Position numbers and translations under genes: made by a program | NCBI GenBank assembly: GCA_033852135.1 | Contig: JAWSVB010000005.1 | Span: 124,001-188,000 of the forward strand | From: QZLE01 sp033852135 | GTDB lineage: Bacteria > Pseudomonadota > Gammaproteobacteria > QZLD01 | Reading direction: 5' to 3' | Length of the DNA: 64,000 nucleotides | Notes under the pieces: generated by a model | The model's database searches: none | Told to the model about the DNA's origin: nothing | The model's input: only the letters and a program-made list of their open reading frames with translations | Part shown: one piece after another, positions 36,410-45,545 of the stretch | How the letters are laid out: each line of letters starts with the position of its first letter | Numbering within the stretch: the first letter of the stretch is position 1

Positions 36410-36571
36410 GCCTTTTCCCTTAAAGATAAAAACCATTACCTTTGTTTTACCTTTTACCCTTTTCCTCGCAAAAATACATTAATAAAACAGTGAAATGGAT
36501 TCCTGTTTTTCTGATGTAAAAAACAACGCGGTTAGTAAGATTGCACCATCACGAGTGTGAGGATGGATTAA

Positions 36572-36994
36572 ATGGAATCAAAATTAATAGCAGTAAGTGT
36601 TTTTGCTTTTTTAACTATGACTGCTTCAGTAAATGCTGCAGATATTAAAGTTGGCCGATACACGACAGTAAAGCCAGTTGCTACTTCGCAACAACAAGAC
36701 CCATTATCTGTAATAGTGGATGTTACTTTCCCAAATGATATAACCACAGTTGGACAAGCTCTTGAGCATATTCTAAAGCGTTCAGGGTTTTATTTAGCAA
36801 CAGGTAAGGTGGCTGATCCAATACTACCGACTTTGCTTAATTCAAGCTTGCCTCATATTCACAGAAGGCTTGGTCCAATTACTCTACGTAACGGACTTAA
36901 AACTCTTGCTGGCCCAACTTGGGTTTTAGTAGAAGACCCAGTTACCCGCCTTGTTTCTTTTGAATTAAAAGATGAATACAGAGGCGGTAACTAA
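36572..36994 (+). CDS. ICE PilL N-terminal-domain-like protein (TIGR03748 type)
   Basis: A 140-residue exported protein (signal peptide to VNAA). It carries the conserved pattern VGRYTTVKP, QDPLSVIVDVTFP, TVGQALEHILKRSGFYLA, LPHIHRRLGPITLRNGLKTLAGPTWVLV, DPVTRLVSFEL. This is the short PilL-related protein that opens the mating gene cluster in PFGI-1-like ICEs. Its exact job is unknown; a place at the outer-membrane secretin is assumed. The next gene starts at its stop codon (TAATG), beginning a long chain of coupled genes. Confidence 0.82.
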   Translation: MESKLIAVSVFAFLTMTASVNAADIKVGRYTTVKPVATSQQQDPLSVIVDVTFPNDITTVGQALEHILKRSGFYLATGKVADPILPTLLNSSLPHIHRRLGPITLRNGLKTLAGPTWVLVEDPVTRLVSFELKDEYRGGN

Positions 36995-37902
36995 TGAGTA
37001 ATGAATCAATTGAACAACAAGATCAAAACGAACAAGACAAAACTGGTGAATTAGAAAACTCTTTACCAGAAACAGATATTCAACCTGACTCTTCTGAAGA
37101 AGAGGAAAACACTCCAGTGCCTATTATGGTTAAATTACTTTTAGCAGGCTTGCTAGTGTTTTTCATATTGGTTGCTGCTGGAGCTGTATATTTTATTAAA
37201 TATTCTAGTAGCGAAACTCAGCCAACAAAAAATAATATTGCTGAAGTTACCGCACATGTTGCCCCAAGTGATTTGCTTACCAGGGAACCTATTGAGTTAA
37301 CCTCCGAAAAACCTATAGACGATAAGAATAGCGATCAAATAGCAGAAGAATCTGATAGTACTCCAGATGAACAACTGGTAGCTAATGCATCACCTGAAGA
37401 TATCCTTAACCGATCCACTGCTGACGAATATAAAATTACTTCAAGGGATGATAGCCAGGATGAGTCTATATCCAACTTTGAAATGAAATTAAGCGCATTA
37501 AAAAAGAACATAGAAGACAATAATGCCGAAATCATCTTGATCAATAAACAACTCTCTGAAAAATCTCGCCTTGATGAAAAGTTAGCTAAAAATAACCAAA
37601 ATGCTCTAGCTTCTTTATCTCAACGCATAGCTGCTACAACAGAAGCATCTAAACAAAACAGCAATTCTATTGCCTCTCTAAAATCAATTGCGGTAGATAA
37701 ACCTGCTTTCACTCTTTTATCGATCGATGAGTGGGGTGGTTCTATGCAAGCTGTTCTCGAAATGAATGGATATACATCACTTGCATCGCTTGGAGACATA
37801 AAAGCAGGTTGGATAATATCTGAAATACAAAAAACTCATATCAAGTGTGAGCGGTTAAATGACGGCCTTGAATATTTGCTGAAACGTAAAGGAGGTCTGT
37901 AA
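36994..37902 (+). CDS. Bitopic membrane protein with coiled coil, ICE-associated
   Basis: A 302-residue protein with an acidic cytoplasmic N terminus, one membrane helix at about residues 48-70, an extended periplasmic linker, a coiled-coil region at about 160-240 and a small C-terminal domain (FTLLSIDEWGGSMQAVLEMNGYTSLASLG). The layout recalls IcmG/DotF or PilP-like components of secretion systems, but I do not see a firm family match. It is coupled by TAATG junctions on both sides, which makes a structural role in the mating channel likely. Confidence 0.65.
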   Translation: MSNESIEQQDQNEQDKTGELENSLPETDIQPDSSEEEENTPVPIMVKLLLAGLLVFFILVAAGAVYFIKYSSSETQPTKNNIAEVTAHVAPSDLLTREPIELTSEKPIDDKNSDQIAEESDSTPDEQLVANASPEDILNRSTADEYKITSRDDSQDESISNFEMKLSALKKNIEDNNAEIILINKQLSEKSRLDEKLAKNNQNALASLSQRIAATTEASKQNSNSIASLKSIAVDKPAFTLLSIDEWGGSMQAVLEMNGYTSLASLGDIKAGWIISEIQKTHIKCERLNDGLEYLLKRKGGL

Positions 37903-38702
37903 TGCGTTTGTTTAAACTTGCTGCACTTTCAATGGTAACTTTTGGTTGTGCTAATTATCCTATAACACCAATATCAGTTAAGGAACAAAAAACTCCGGCA
38001 ACAACTGAAATAGCTAAAGCAAAATGTCAGAAAGTTCAAAGGGATCTTAGAGTAAGCTGGGAAGAGCGAAATTACTGGTGCAATCAATATGGTATTTCAG
38101 CCTCAAACATTAAGAAAAAAAACCAGCACATAAAAAAAGATGCGAGTTTAAAAGCCAATCAGTCAAAAAAAAATCTAATTTCAAAGGTAACGGATAAAAC
38201 AGTAGATGTTGTAAGTGTTCTGCAGAATCTTTCAAAAAAGGATCTTGAAGAGGTTTTAGCCAAACTATCAGTTGCATATAAGAACGCGGTTACCCAAAAA
38301 GCTGTATCAAACACTACCGTCACTCAAACACCTGTATTTAAGCCTGTTAAAAAAACAAGTGAAACCAAGGTTATTACCCAAAGCACCAAGCCTGCTTCAA
38401 AAATAAGTGATGCAGAACTTATATGGTTTGCTCCAAATGTTGAGGTTCTTGGCCCCCAGGGTCGTGAAAAGATTGAATCGCTTATTACGGGTGATTCTGA
38501 TACAGACAAAATATTATTAAGAGGATATGCCTCAGAAAAGCTAGATGCAAAACGTGATGATTTGGATCAGCTTGCAGTAGCCCGTGCGCTTTCAGTAAGA
38601 AAGCTACTGAAACAAAATGGAATCGATGAATCAAAGGTAAAGATTCTTTATAGAAACAAGGCAGAAAATGGTCGCTTTGTTGAGGTTATCTTCAATGGTT
38701 AA
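37902..38702 (+). CDS. OmpA-domain lipoprotein
   Basis: A 266-residue lipoprotein (lipobox MVTFGC, Cys about 16) with a basic Lys-rich middle section. The C-terminal domain (about 165-266) reads ILLRGYASEKLDAKRDDLDQLAVARALSVRKLLKQNGI, an OmpA/MotB-type peptidoglycan-binding pattern. It probably anchors the mating apparatus to the cell wall at the outer membrane. The same gene position in related elements holds a similar lipoprotein. It starts at a TAATG junction. Confidence 0.78.
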   Translation: MRLFKLAALSMVTFGCANYPITPISVKEQKTPATTEIAKAKCQKVQRDLRVSWEERNYWCNQYGISASNIKKKNQHIKKDASLKANQSKKNLISKVTDKTVDVVSVLQNLSKKDLEEVLAKLSVAYKNAVTQKAVSNTTVTQTPVFKPVKKTSETKVITQSTKPASKISDAELIWFAPNVEVLGPQGREKIESLITGDSDTDKILLRGYASEKLDAKRDDLDQLAVARALSVRKLLKQNGIDESKVKILYRNKAENGRFVEVIFNG

Positions 38703-39477
38703 GGGCGTCTTATTAATTACAGCTTTTCTTTTAGCTACTCCAGTCGCTGCAGTTGAAAAAACACAAAATACAGCTCCTGTTTACTCTAAAGAAATCAGTA
38801 ATTCAAATATTAGCAAACCTGACAATATCGCTATTAAAAAAGCCAGATATGAAAAAGCCATAACAGAGGCTAAGCGTTGGAGTATCGATGTTGAAGATTG
38901 GTATCGTTATGAAGAGCTAGCTCAAGGACATGCAAAGTATGACTTTTCGCACCTTGATCCAGTTCATGTTCTAGGAATCTTTGCCCGAAATGAAGAAGAA
39001 AGGCAAAAATTTGCTCATATATGGGCTATGCACGAATACACTCGCATTGATGGTATAACCAAATTTTCTACCGTGGCTCAAAAAGCTTCTATAGAGCTCG
39101 TTAAAGAAAAAGGCATGTCAATGATAGATGATGAAATCTTCTATCAAGGCAGGCCTGAATTTAAAGCAGAACAAGATATTTACGATGCAGAATTAAAGCC
39201 TGGGTATAGGCTTGCATTCTTTGTAAAAAAAGATTGTTCAGAATGCTCTGATTTATTCCAAATTGTAAACCATAGGCGAAGTGAAGCTGATATTTCTATG
39301 GACATATACTTCGTTGGTGATGCAACAGATAACGATATAAGAACATGGGCTGAAAACACCAAAATTGATCGTCAAGATGTAATGGGAGGAAAAATAACCC
39401 TTAACCATGATAGAGGCGAGGCTGAACGTTTTGGAGCTAAAGAAATACCATCTGTATTTATAAGAGGCGCTGAATAA
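38695..39477 (+). CDS. ICE protein of the PFL_4693/TIGR03759 family
   Basis: A 260-residue exported protein with signal peptide ending ATPVAA. The middle has the family pattern RWSIDVEDWYRYEELAQGHAKY, LDPVHVLGIFARNEEER. The C-terminal half looks like a thioredoxin-fold domain with a C-x-x-C (KDCSECSDLF) and a cis-Pro-like EIPSVFIRG, so it may handle disulfides in other mating proteins. I chose the ATG at 38695, overlapping the previous stop, since GAGG lies 9 bp upstream; an earlier ATG at 38668 adds nine residues that would spoil the signal peptide start. Confidence 0.82.
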   Translation: MVKGVLLITAFLLATPVAAVEKTQNTAPVYSKEISNSNISKPDNIAIKKARYEKAITEAKRWSIDVEDWYRYEELAQGHAKYDFSHLDPVHVLGIFARNEEERQKFAHIWAMHEYTRIDGITKFSTVAQKASIELVKEKGMSMIDDEIFYQGRPEFKAEQDIYDAELKPGYRLAFFVKKDCSECSDLFQIVNHRRSEADISMDIYFVGDATDNDIRTWAENTKIDRQDVMGGKITLNHDRGEAERFGAKEIPSVFIRGAE

Positions 39478-40022
39478 TGAAGTTATTCGCACTTGCTTTA
39501 TTAATATCACTTCAGTTTTCAATATGCAGTTATGCGTATGGTTCTGACGTAAATAGCATTGTGCCATCAGCTTATCGACAAATAGCTGCTGAATATAGCA
39601 TTCCTCCAGCTCTTCTTTATTCAATTGCTTTAACTGAGTCAAAAAACAACTACAAAGGGCTTACACGCCCTTGGCCTTGGACTATGAACCACAGAGGCAA
39701 TGGGATGTATTTTGAAACAAAAGCAGAAGCTATCAGTCATGCAAAAAAACTAATTGCAGACGGAGATAAAAACTTTGATGTCTGCGTAATGCAAATTAAC
39801 TGGAGATGGCATAACAGGCGTTTTTCTAGCATAAAAGATGCTTTTGATCCGTATAAATGCATTAGAGCAGCAGCTCAAATTGTTGCTGATTATAAAAAAC
39901 AATATGGTTCTTTTGAAATTGCTGTTGGCAAGTACCACTCCCCAGGCAATAAAGAACTAGCGCATAAATATAAAGAAAGAGTTCGTCGTAACCTGGCACT
40001 GCTTTTTAAGGACAATTTTTAA
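39477..40022 (+). CDS. Lytic transglycosylase (ICE, PFL_4694-like)
   Basis: A 181-residue exported muramidase with signal peptide to about residue 22. The SLT fold is shown by IPPALLYSIALTESKNN, in which the Glu of LTESK is the catalytic acid. FDVCVMQINWRWH and AAAQIVADYKKQYGSFEIAVGKYHSPG follow as the later motifs. It should open the peptidoglycan layer for the mating channel, like VirB1. It is coupled to both neighbours by TAATG. Confidence 0.9.
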   Translation: MKLFALALLISLQFSICSYAYGSDVNSIVPSAYRQIAAEYSIPPALLYSIALTESKNNYKGLTRPWPWTMNHRGNGMYFETKAEAISHAKKLIADGDKNFDVCVMQINWRWHNRRFSSIKDAFDPYKCIRAAAQIVADYKKQYGSFEIAVGKYHSPGNKELAHKYKERVRRNLALLFKDNF

Positions 40023-40618
40023 TGAAAAAGATCATCTTATGTTTATTACTTATTGCTCCATCTTTATGCATTGCTCAGCCTAAAATTATTTTTGATTCAG
40101 GTGAAACAAAAGACATATCTAATTATCTACACCCTTTTGCTGGTCCAGATAAACTAAAAGAACATATCGAAAAAAGACGGATGATTAAAACTCCTGAAGA
40201 ATTAAAAAAGGAATTTGAAGAAGCTAAAAAACGCCTATATGAAAAACGAATTAAAGATAAAGAGGTAAGATCCAGAGTAAAAAATGTAAACCCAATGCTT
40301 CCTCTAAAAACCGGAGGGCTTGTTCTAGGTAAAGTGCGCTCAAGGTCTGTAAATTTTCCTGAAGTAAAAAAACCAATCTGTATTTTTGGTTCAGATGAGA
40401 AATCATTACGTTGGTTCAATAGTATTAAATACCACATTCAAGAAGAAGGTGGTTATTGCTGGTTAATTCAAGCAGAAACCATCGATGATTTAAAGCGCGT
40501 TTTAAGACTTTCAAAAGGAATTGTAAGTGTAGTACCAATAACTGGTGAGCTTGCAGTTAAACAGTTTGGAATTAAGCGTTATCCCGTAATTATTACAAGT
40601 GAAGAGATAACGCAGTGA
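40022..40618 (+). CDS. ICE protein of the PFL_4695/TIGR03765 family
   Basis: A 198-residue exported protein (signal peptide to CIAQ). After a charged helix region comes the conserved core LPLKTGGLVLGKVRSRSVNFPEVKKPICIFGSDEKSLRWF and SVVPITGELAVKQFGIKRYPVIIT. The latter half resembles a TraW/TrbC-like thioredoxin fold without the cysteines. This family lies next to traD in SXT- and PFGI-like elements. Its biochemical role is unknown. Confidence 0.82.
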   Translation: MKKIILCLLLIAPSLCIAQPKIIFDSGETKDISNYLHPFAGPDKLKEHIEKRRMIKTPEELKKEFEEAKKRLYEKRIKDKEVRSRVKNVNPMLPLKTGGLVLGKVRSRSVNFPEVKKPICIFGSDEKSLRWFNSIKYHIQEEGGYCWLIQAETIDDLKRVLRLSKGIVSVVPITGELAVKQFGIKRYPVIITSEEITQ

Positions 40619-42795
40619 CAGATAAGTACCCCGTAGAGGCGCTACTCCGCCCTCCCGTTGAGATATATGCGGCATCAACATATCTGCTGATTGCAGCAGT
40701 CATGGTTGTAGCCCCATCAATCATGATGATGACTCCTGGCGTCGCATATGTCTCAGCTTTTTTATTGTCTTTAAGGGGGACGCAGCGTTTTTTGCAAGCA
40801 CGAAAAATAATCAGATATCAAAAAGGCCTTAGAAAGCTTCCTGAGTTCAAAATGAATTCAGACCAAGTGCCAGTTAGCTATAAAAAATTATTTCTGGGAA
40901 AGGGGTTTGCATGGGATGTAAGGCACACCCAAAGATTACATGATCTACGTCGGCGTGAAGGTTTAAAATATACACAACAAAGTCTGGCATACAGATTAGC
41001 AAGAAAAATTGAATATAAACTAGAGCATTTCAGAATTGCACAACCACTTCTTAATTTATTAGGAAGCCAGCGTTTTTACTTCTTAACTCAGCCTCCATCA
41101 AAACACGTTAAGGGTTTTATGTTTGCTGTTGCAATCACTTTATCAAAGTTTTCACTTGCTAATCCAGTTGCGCCACTACCACCAGTTGGTGGAAAGCCTG
41201 AGCTTCATGCGGTTGGTCTCTGGGAGGGTGAAGATGATACCCTAATGGATCTTCTTGAACGCGTTGGGCATACACTTGTGCTGGGCACCACTCGCGTCGG
41301 CAAAACACGTCTTGCCGAGATATTAATAACACAAGATATCAGACGAGGCGATGTAACTATCGTCTTTGACCCAAAGGGCGATGCTGATCTTTTCAAACGA
41401 ATGTATAACGAAGCTAAGAAAGCTGGACGTTTGGATAATTTCTATTTCTTTCACCTTGGATATGCAGATGTTTCTGCCAGATATAACACTGTCGGCTCAT
41501 TTGAAAGAGTAACTGAGGTTGCCTCAAGAACATCAAGCCAACTACCTGGTGAAGGCCAAAGCGCTACATTTAGAGAGTTTGTATGGCGTTATGTAAATGT
41601 AATTGCAAAGGCTCTTAATACTCTTGGCCGCAAAGTAGATATTACACAAATCAAGTTTTATGCCGAAGATATTGAGCCTTTAGTAGTAGATTATCTTGAA
41701 GACTATTTACAAAAAAATTCAAAGGAAGCTGATTGGAAGAAAACAGTTGATCTTTATACTGCTTGCTACAAAGACAAGGAAGATGGTTTTAAACGCACAC
41801 AGACTTCTGCATCAAGAGGTGATCGCTCACTTGCCCTAGTTAAGTATTGTGAAGAGCAGGAGCTTCTAGACTATGTATCAAGCTCACTGGTAGCAACGTT
41901 TAAATACGACCCTAGACATTTAGATAAACTAATAGCATCACTAATGCCACTGATGGAAAAACTTACAACTGGTAAGTGCGCAGAACTAATATCTCCTGAT
42001 TATCTTGATGAAGAAGATCCACGACCAATATTCACATGGAGCGAAGTAATTCGTACCGGCGGTATTGTTTATGTTGGACTTGATGCCCTAAGTGATCCAG
42101 AAGTTGCAGCAGCAGTTGGAAATTCAATGTTTGCTGACCTTACATCTGTTTCAGGGCGAATTTATAAACACGGAATAAATCATGGATTACCTGGTGCAGA
42201 AGATAAGAAAAAAACTGCTATCAATATTCACTGCGATGAATTTAATGAGTTAATTGGTGAAGAATTCATCCCATTATTAAATAAAGCAGGTGGAGCTGGC
42301 TTTCAGGTAACTGCATATACCCAAACTTGGTCTGATGTTAACGCCAAACTTGGCAACCACGATAAAGCAGGTCAGGTGGCCGGTAACTTAAACACTATGA
42401 TTATGCTACGTGTTCAAGAAGAAAAAACTGCTCAGATGCTTACCAGTAAGCTTAATAAGGTAGATATAAATCTTCTAACACTGTTATCCGAAGCATCAGA
42501 TGATGAAGATCCAAATTCTGACAAACACTTCTCATCAAAAGCAGGCCAAAGACAAACAACACAATCGGTTGAGTTGATAGAACCGGCAGACCTTACCAGC
42601 TTGCCCAAAGGTCAAGCATTTGCCCTACTTGAAGGTGGTAAACCATACAAGATTCGTTTGCCACTGCCTGATGATTCAGACCTCGATGGTTTACCTTCAA
42701 AGTTAACTACTATCGTTGAAGATATGCGTGAAAACTATAAGTCATGTGCGAATGATTGGTATAGATTTGATAATTCATTCAAGGAGGCTGCATGA
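40615..42795 (+). CDS. traD: Conjugative coupling factor TraD (SXT/TOL subfamily)
   Basis: A 726-residue type IV coupling protein, the ATPase that brings the relaxosome to the channel. Two N-terminal membrane helices lie at about 18-58. The P-loop is VLGTTRVGKTRLAE (about residue 225), and Walker B is NIHCDEFNELIGEE, followed by GFQVTAYTQTWSD. The start codon is GTG, overlapping the previous stop by 4 bp (GTGA), and MTDKYPVEALLRPPVE matches the usual N terminus of this subfamily. The C-terminal part is acidic and carries the FALLEGGKPYKIRLP segment. Confidence 0.93.
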   Translation: MTDKYPVEALLRPPVEIYAASTYLLIAAVMVVAPSIMMMTPGVAYVSAFLLSLRGTQRFLQARKIIRYQKGLRKLPEFKMNSDQVPVSYKKLFLGKGFAWDVRHTQRLHDLRRREGLKYTQQSLAYRLARKIEYKLEHFRIAQPLLNLLGSQRFYFLTQPPSKHVKGFMFAVAITLSKFSLANPVAPLPPVGGKPELHAVGLWEGEDDTLMDLLERVGHTLVLGTTRVGKTRLAEILITQDIRRGDVTIVFDPKGDADLFKRMYNEAKKAGRLDNFYFFHLGYADVSARYNTVGSFERVTEVASRTSSQLPGEGQSATFREFVWRYVNVIAKALNTLGRKVDITQIKFYAEDIEPLVVDYLEDYLQKNSKEADWKKTVDLYTACYKDKEDGFKRTQTSASRGDRSLALVKYCEEQELLDYVSSSLVATFKYDPRHLDKLIASLMPLMEKLTTGKCAELISPDYLDEEDPRPIFTWSEVIRTGGIVYVGLDALSDPEVAAAVGNSMFADLTSVSGRIYKHGINHGLPGAEDKKKTAINIHCDEFNELIGEEFIPLLNKAGGAGFQVTAYTQTWSDVNAKLGNHDKAGQVAGNLNTMIMLRVQEEKTAQMLTSKLNKVDINLLTLLSEASDDEDPNSDKHFSSKAGQRQTTQSVELIEPADLTSLPKGQAFALLEGGKPYKIRLPLPDDSDLDGLPSKLTTIVEDMRENYKSCANDWYRFDNSFKEAA

Positions 42796-43565
42796 GTACA
42801 GAAAGGCAACAAGCTCCTGCAGTTCAAGCTCAGAAGCCTCGTAAAACTCATTCATCATCACTTGCAGTTAAAATTACAATGCTTCCCCTTATGTGGAGCC
42901 TTACTTTCATCGGCATGGTTATAGGGTCTTTGATGATTTCAATTTTGATAGAGTGGGCTGGAATGGCCACTTCATTCTGGGAAATTAAAGGTTCAAATCA
43001 CAGTTATCAAATGCTGGTCCAAGAAATTAGCTATTTAAATGAGGATTTCAAAGAAAGTTATTTTCCAGTTGCACCATTTGATTTTGCACGAGCTGCAGCA
43101 ACAAATGCTCACTATTATCTTTTTGAGTTCACATATTTCAATGCATTATTAGATGCTATTGCGGAACAAAGATTATTTGATAACAAACCAGAGCTAACAA
43201 CCAAACTTCACAGCGCATATCAAATAACAGCTGAATATATAAAAGCAGCAATGAATATAACAGAATTAATTGCTGTAAGGATGTCTATAGCCATTCTTTC
43301 AATAGCTGCATTTATATCTATTTTCATAGTTTCAGCTATCGATGGATTTGTTGAGCGTGATCTTCGCAAATTTGGTGGTGGCATGGAAAGAGCAATGGTG
43401 TATCACTACGTTAAGCCACATGCAAAATTAATTGTTATTGTTTCTTGGGTGGCATATTTGAGCATGCCCTTTAGCATACACCCAAACCACATATTTATAC
43501 CGGCAGCAGCTCTTTGGGGGCTGGTGATTTTTGTAACAACAAGTTCATTTAAGAAGTTTTTATAG
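42792..43565 (+). CDS. ICE membrane protein of the PFL_4697/TIGR03747 family
   Basis: A 257-residue inner-membrane protein that overlaps traD by 4 bp (ATGA). Helices are near 30-60, 165-185 and 215-250. The family segment FVSAIDGFVERDLRKFGGGMERAMVYHYVK, together with the position right after traD, identifies it. It may assist the coupling protein; the mechanism is unknown. Confidence 0.87.
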   Translation: MSTERQQAPAVQAQKPRKTHSSSLAVKITMLPLMWSLTFIGMVIGSLMISILIEWAGMATSFWEIKGSNHSYQMLVQEISYLNEDFKESYFPVAPFDFARAAATNAHYYLFEFTYFNALLDAIAEQRLFDNKPELTTKLHSAYQITAEYIKAAMNITELIAVRMSIAILSIAAFISIFIVSAIDGFVERDLRKFGGGMERAMVYHYVKPHAKLIVIVSWVAYLSMPFSIHPNHIFIPAAALWGLVIFVTTSSFKKFL

Positions 43566-43573
43566 AGGCCTGA

Positions 43574-43864
43574 ATGATGAGAAAAACACTGATTATTATT
43601 GCTTTCATGTTTTCAATGCCTGCATTTGCAGATATTGATTCAGAAAGACAAAACTTGCACCGCATTATGCGTGAAATCGATTTTTTAATTGGTGAAATTA
43701 AAACGATTAAAGCCGATGCTCCAGGTAATACAAGAATTAAATTTGAGTACAACCTCCTGTCTAGCGACCTTCTTAAAATTAGACATGGGATATCAGATCA
43801 CATTAATGGTTCTTTGGATGCATCACGTCCAATTGAACCGATTCACGGCATCTATAAAAGGTAG
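43574..43864 (+). CDS. RAQPRD-family ICE protein (TIGR01690 type)
   Basis: A 96-residue exported protein with signal peptide to PAFA. The mature helix pair SERQNLHRIMREIDFLIGEIK and the C-terminal motif ASRPIEPIHGIYKR correspond to the RAQPRD...P..GDYRR signature of this small periplasmic family, here partly diverged. It lies between the TIGR03747 and TIGR03758 genes, as in PFGI-1. Confidence 0.8.
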   Translation: MMRKTLIIIAFMFSMPAFADIDSERQNLHRIMREIDFLIGEIKTIKADAPGNTRIKFEYNLLSSDLLKIRHGISDHINGSLDASRPIEPIHGIYKR

Positions 43865-43870
43865 AAATCT

Positions 43871-44098
43871 GTGGATCTTTTTAACTCAGGTTCAGGACTA
43901 GATGGCAATTTGATGCGGATAGGTATTTGTGTGCTTATTGTTGTCATTTTGATGTTTTGGGCAGCTTGGTGTTCTTATAAACACTTTGAGTTATTTGCTG
44001 CTAGGAAAATAAAAGAAAATCAGGCTTTTATGGCAATTGTAAAAATTACAGTTCTTATAGTTTTTATAACGGCAACACTCGCAGCTTATTACATTTAA
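43871..44098 (+). CDS. Small ICE membrane protein (DUF3262/TIGR03758)
   Basis: A 75-residue protein with two membrane helices (about 16-36 and 52-74). It starts with GTG 6 bp after the preceding stop. Its size, topology and position between the RAQPRD and DUF2976 genes identify it. Possibly a pilin-like or VirB2/VirB3-like small subunit. Confidence 0.8.
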   Translation: MDLFNSGSGLDGNLMRIGICVLIVVILMFWAAWCSYKHFELFAARKIKENQAFMAIVKITVLIVFITATLAAYYI

Positions 44099-44124
44099 TC
44101 ACTAAACTACGTTAGGAAAAAACA

Positions 44125-44505
44125 ATGCTTAAACTACTAAACACATACTTTTTAAAAACAAAGGCTCTTACATACTCAATATTTTCAATTCTCTGTGTTA
44201 TCACAGGAAACGTTATCGCTTATCAGCTCCCAGATTCAGAAGATATTGTTCCAGACGGGGTAAGTACAGATGCAAAAAACACTTGGGATTTCCTAATGGA
44301 TTTTGTAATTCTAATGTTACAAGGTATTGCTGTTTTAATTGCTGCTGTTGTTACTCTAGGTTATGCCTGGCACCTCTTCCAATCCTTTGCTGAAGCAAAG
44401 AAGACTAAAGACGGATGGCCTGGGTTTATAGCTACTGCATTTGCAGGTGCTTTTGTAACTGTATTTGCAATAGCCCTTGCTATTGCCGCTGTTTCCTACC
44501 TATAA
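44125..44505 (+). CDS. ICE membrane protein, DUF2976 (TIGR03745), pilin-like
   Basis: A 126-residue protein with a signal-like first helix, a short acidic segment (PDSEDIVPDGVSTDAKNTWDF) and two further helices rich in Ala and Gly (about 60-85 and 95-125). The arrangement is that of a VirB2/TraA-type pilin, which family members are thought to be. AGGA precedes the ATG. Confidence 0.82.
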   Translation: MLKLLNTYFLKTKALTYSIFSILCVITGNVIAYQLPDSEDIVPDGVSTDAKNTWDFLMDFVILMLQGIAVLIAAVVTLGYAWHLFQSFAEAKKTKDGWPGFIATAFAGAFVTVFAIALAIAAVSYL

Positions 44506-44524
44506 AAGATTAAATTGATAAACA

Positions 44525-44911
44525 ATGAGTGATGATCAGTTAACAAATGAAGCAACGGCACATTTCTTAGATAATGAGCCGGAATTATTCATGGGGTGTA
44601 GCCAGGGAGAACTGTTTGCAATAGCAGGAATATCTTTTGCGCTAGTAGCAACTTCGTTTTTTTTAATTTGCTTACTATTCACTACTAAGATACTTCTTCT
44701 TATCGGCATCCCATTTGCTTGTTCACTGATCTTCACTCTTCCCCTTGTCTGGTTTTTTGCGAGAATTCTTGTAAAGAAAAAACGGGGAATGCCAAATGGT
44801 TACTTCAGTTTAAAGATAAAACTGTTTGTAGATTGGTTGAGAAATTTAATGGGTATAAAAACAAAGCTTAACTCTTTCAAAGGAACATGGAGTAAATCAA
44901 GACGTGAGTGA
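44525..44911 (+). CDS. ICE membrane protein, DUF3487 (TIGR03750), VirB3/TraL-like
   Basis: A 128-residue protein. The pattern NEPELFMGCSQGELFAIAGISFAL, two central helices (about 28-75) and a basic C terminus with LVKKKRGMPNGYFSLKIKLF correspond to the TraL/VirB3-like family of these ICEs. It overlaps the next gene by 8 bp. Confidence 0.84.
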   Translation: MSDDQLTNEATAHFLDNEPELFMGCSQGELFAIAGISFALVATSFFLICLLFTTKILLLIGIPFACSLIFTLPLVWFFARILVKKKRGMPNGYFSLKIKLFVDWLRNLMGIKTKLNSFKGTWSKSRRE

Positions 44912-45545
44912 ATTTAAAAAACTTAATGCTGAAGCCCAAAAGCAAATAAGATACAGAGAGCGTCTTATCTTAATGCTTTTTTGTATATGTTTTATGCTTG
45001 GATTTGGTTGGCACAGGACATTGAATGATATAACAGTCCATATCCCTCCAGACTTAAGATCTGGCGCATCTGTAAAACAAGGTGAATCCCACCCAGCTTA
45101 TATATTTGGCTTTGCAGGAGAGTTTTTTACCTACTTAAATACCTGGAATAAAGACGGTCAGTATGACTATGAAGGAAATACATCCCGTCTTAGAGCTGTT
45201 TTAACACAAAAGTATCGTAAAGAAATCAGGAAAGAAATAAAGGAACTGATGGATACTGGGGAGCTGCAGGGTAGAACAAGGATAATTTCTCCAATTACAG
45301 AAGATTACTATACCGATAAGAAAGTAAAGGTAGTCAATAAATCAACTTGGGTCGTAACTCGAAAATACAGAGTTAGAGAATATCTAAAGAATTCCAAAAT
45401 CCCAATTAAAGATATATTTGTTGAATTTCCAATTCGAGTAATTGTTTACAAAGTACCTATAGAAGCAAACCCTTGGCAACTTGGTCTTGATGGTTTTGAG
45501 TCGAAACCAAAAAGAATCGTATATTTAAAAGGAGAACTTGAATAA
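44904..45545 (+). CDS. ICE protein, DUF2895 (TIGR03746), TraE/VirB8-like
   Basis: A 213-residue bitopic protein with one N-terminal membrane helix (about 20-38), then HRTLNDITVHIPPDLRSGA and a periplasmic domain with YIFGFAGEFFTYLNTWNKDGQYDY. It matches DUF2895, thought equivalent to TraE/VirB8 core scaffold proteins. The start codon is GTG, overlapping the previous gene by 8 bp. Confidence 0.86.
   Translation: MSEFKKLNAEAQKQIRYRERLILMLFCICFMLGFGWHRTLNDITVHIPPDLRSGASVKQGESHPAYIFGFAGEFFTYLNTWNKDGQYDYEGNTSRLRAVLTQKYRKEIRKEIKELMDTGELQGRTRIISPITEDYYTDKKVKVVNKSTWVVTRKYRVREYLKNSKIPIKDIFVEFPIRVIVYKVPIEANPWQLGLDGFESKPKRIVYLKGELE

Larger units (their letters stand above)
36192..36571. promoter_or_regulatory. 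Divergent spacer, candidate oriT and promoter region
   Basis: A 380-bp gene-free region between the minus-strand relaxase operon and the plus-strand mating operon. It contains two perfect inverted repeats and a strongly biased array of short CCTTT/ACCTTTT/CCCTTTT words on one strand (at least ten between 36270 and 36465). Such arrays and hairpins next to a relaxase gene are typical of transfer origins. It must also hold the promoters of both operons. Confidence 0.5.
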
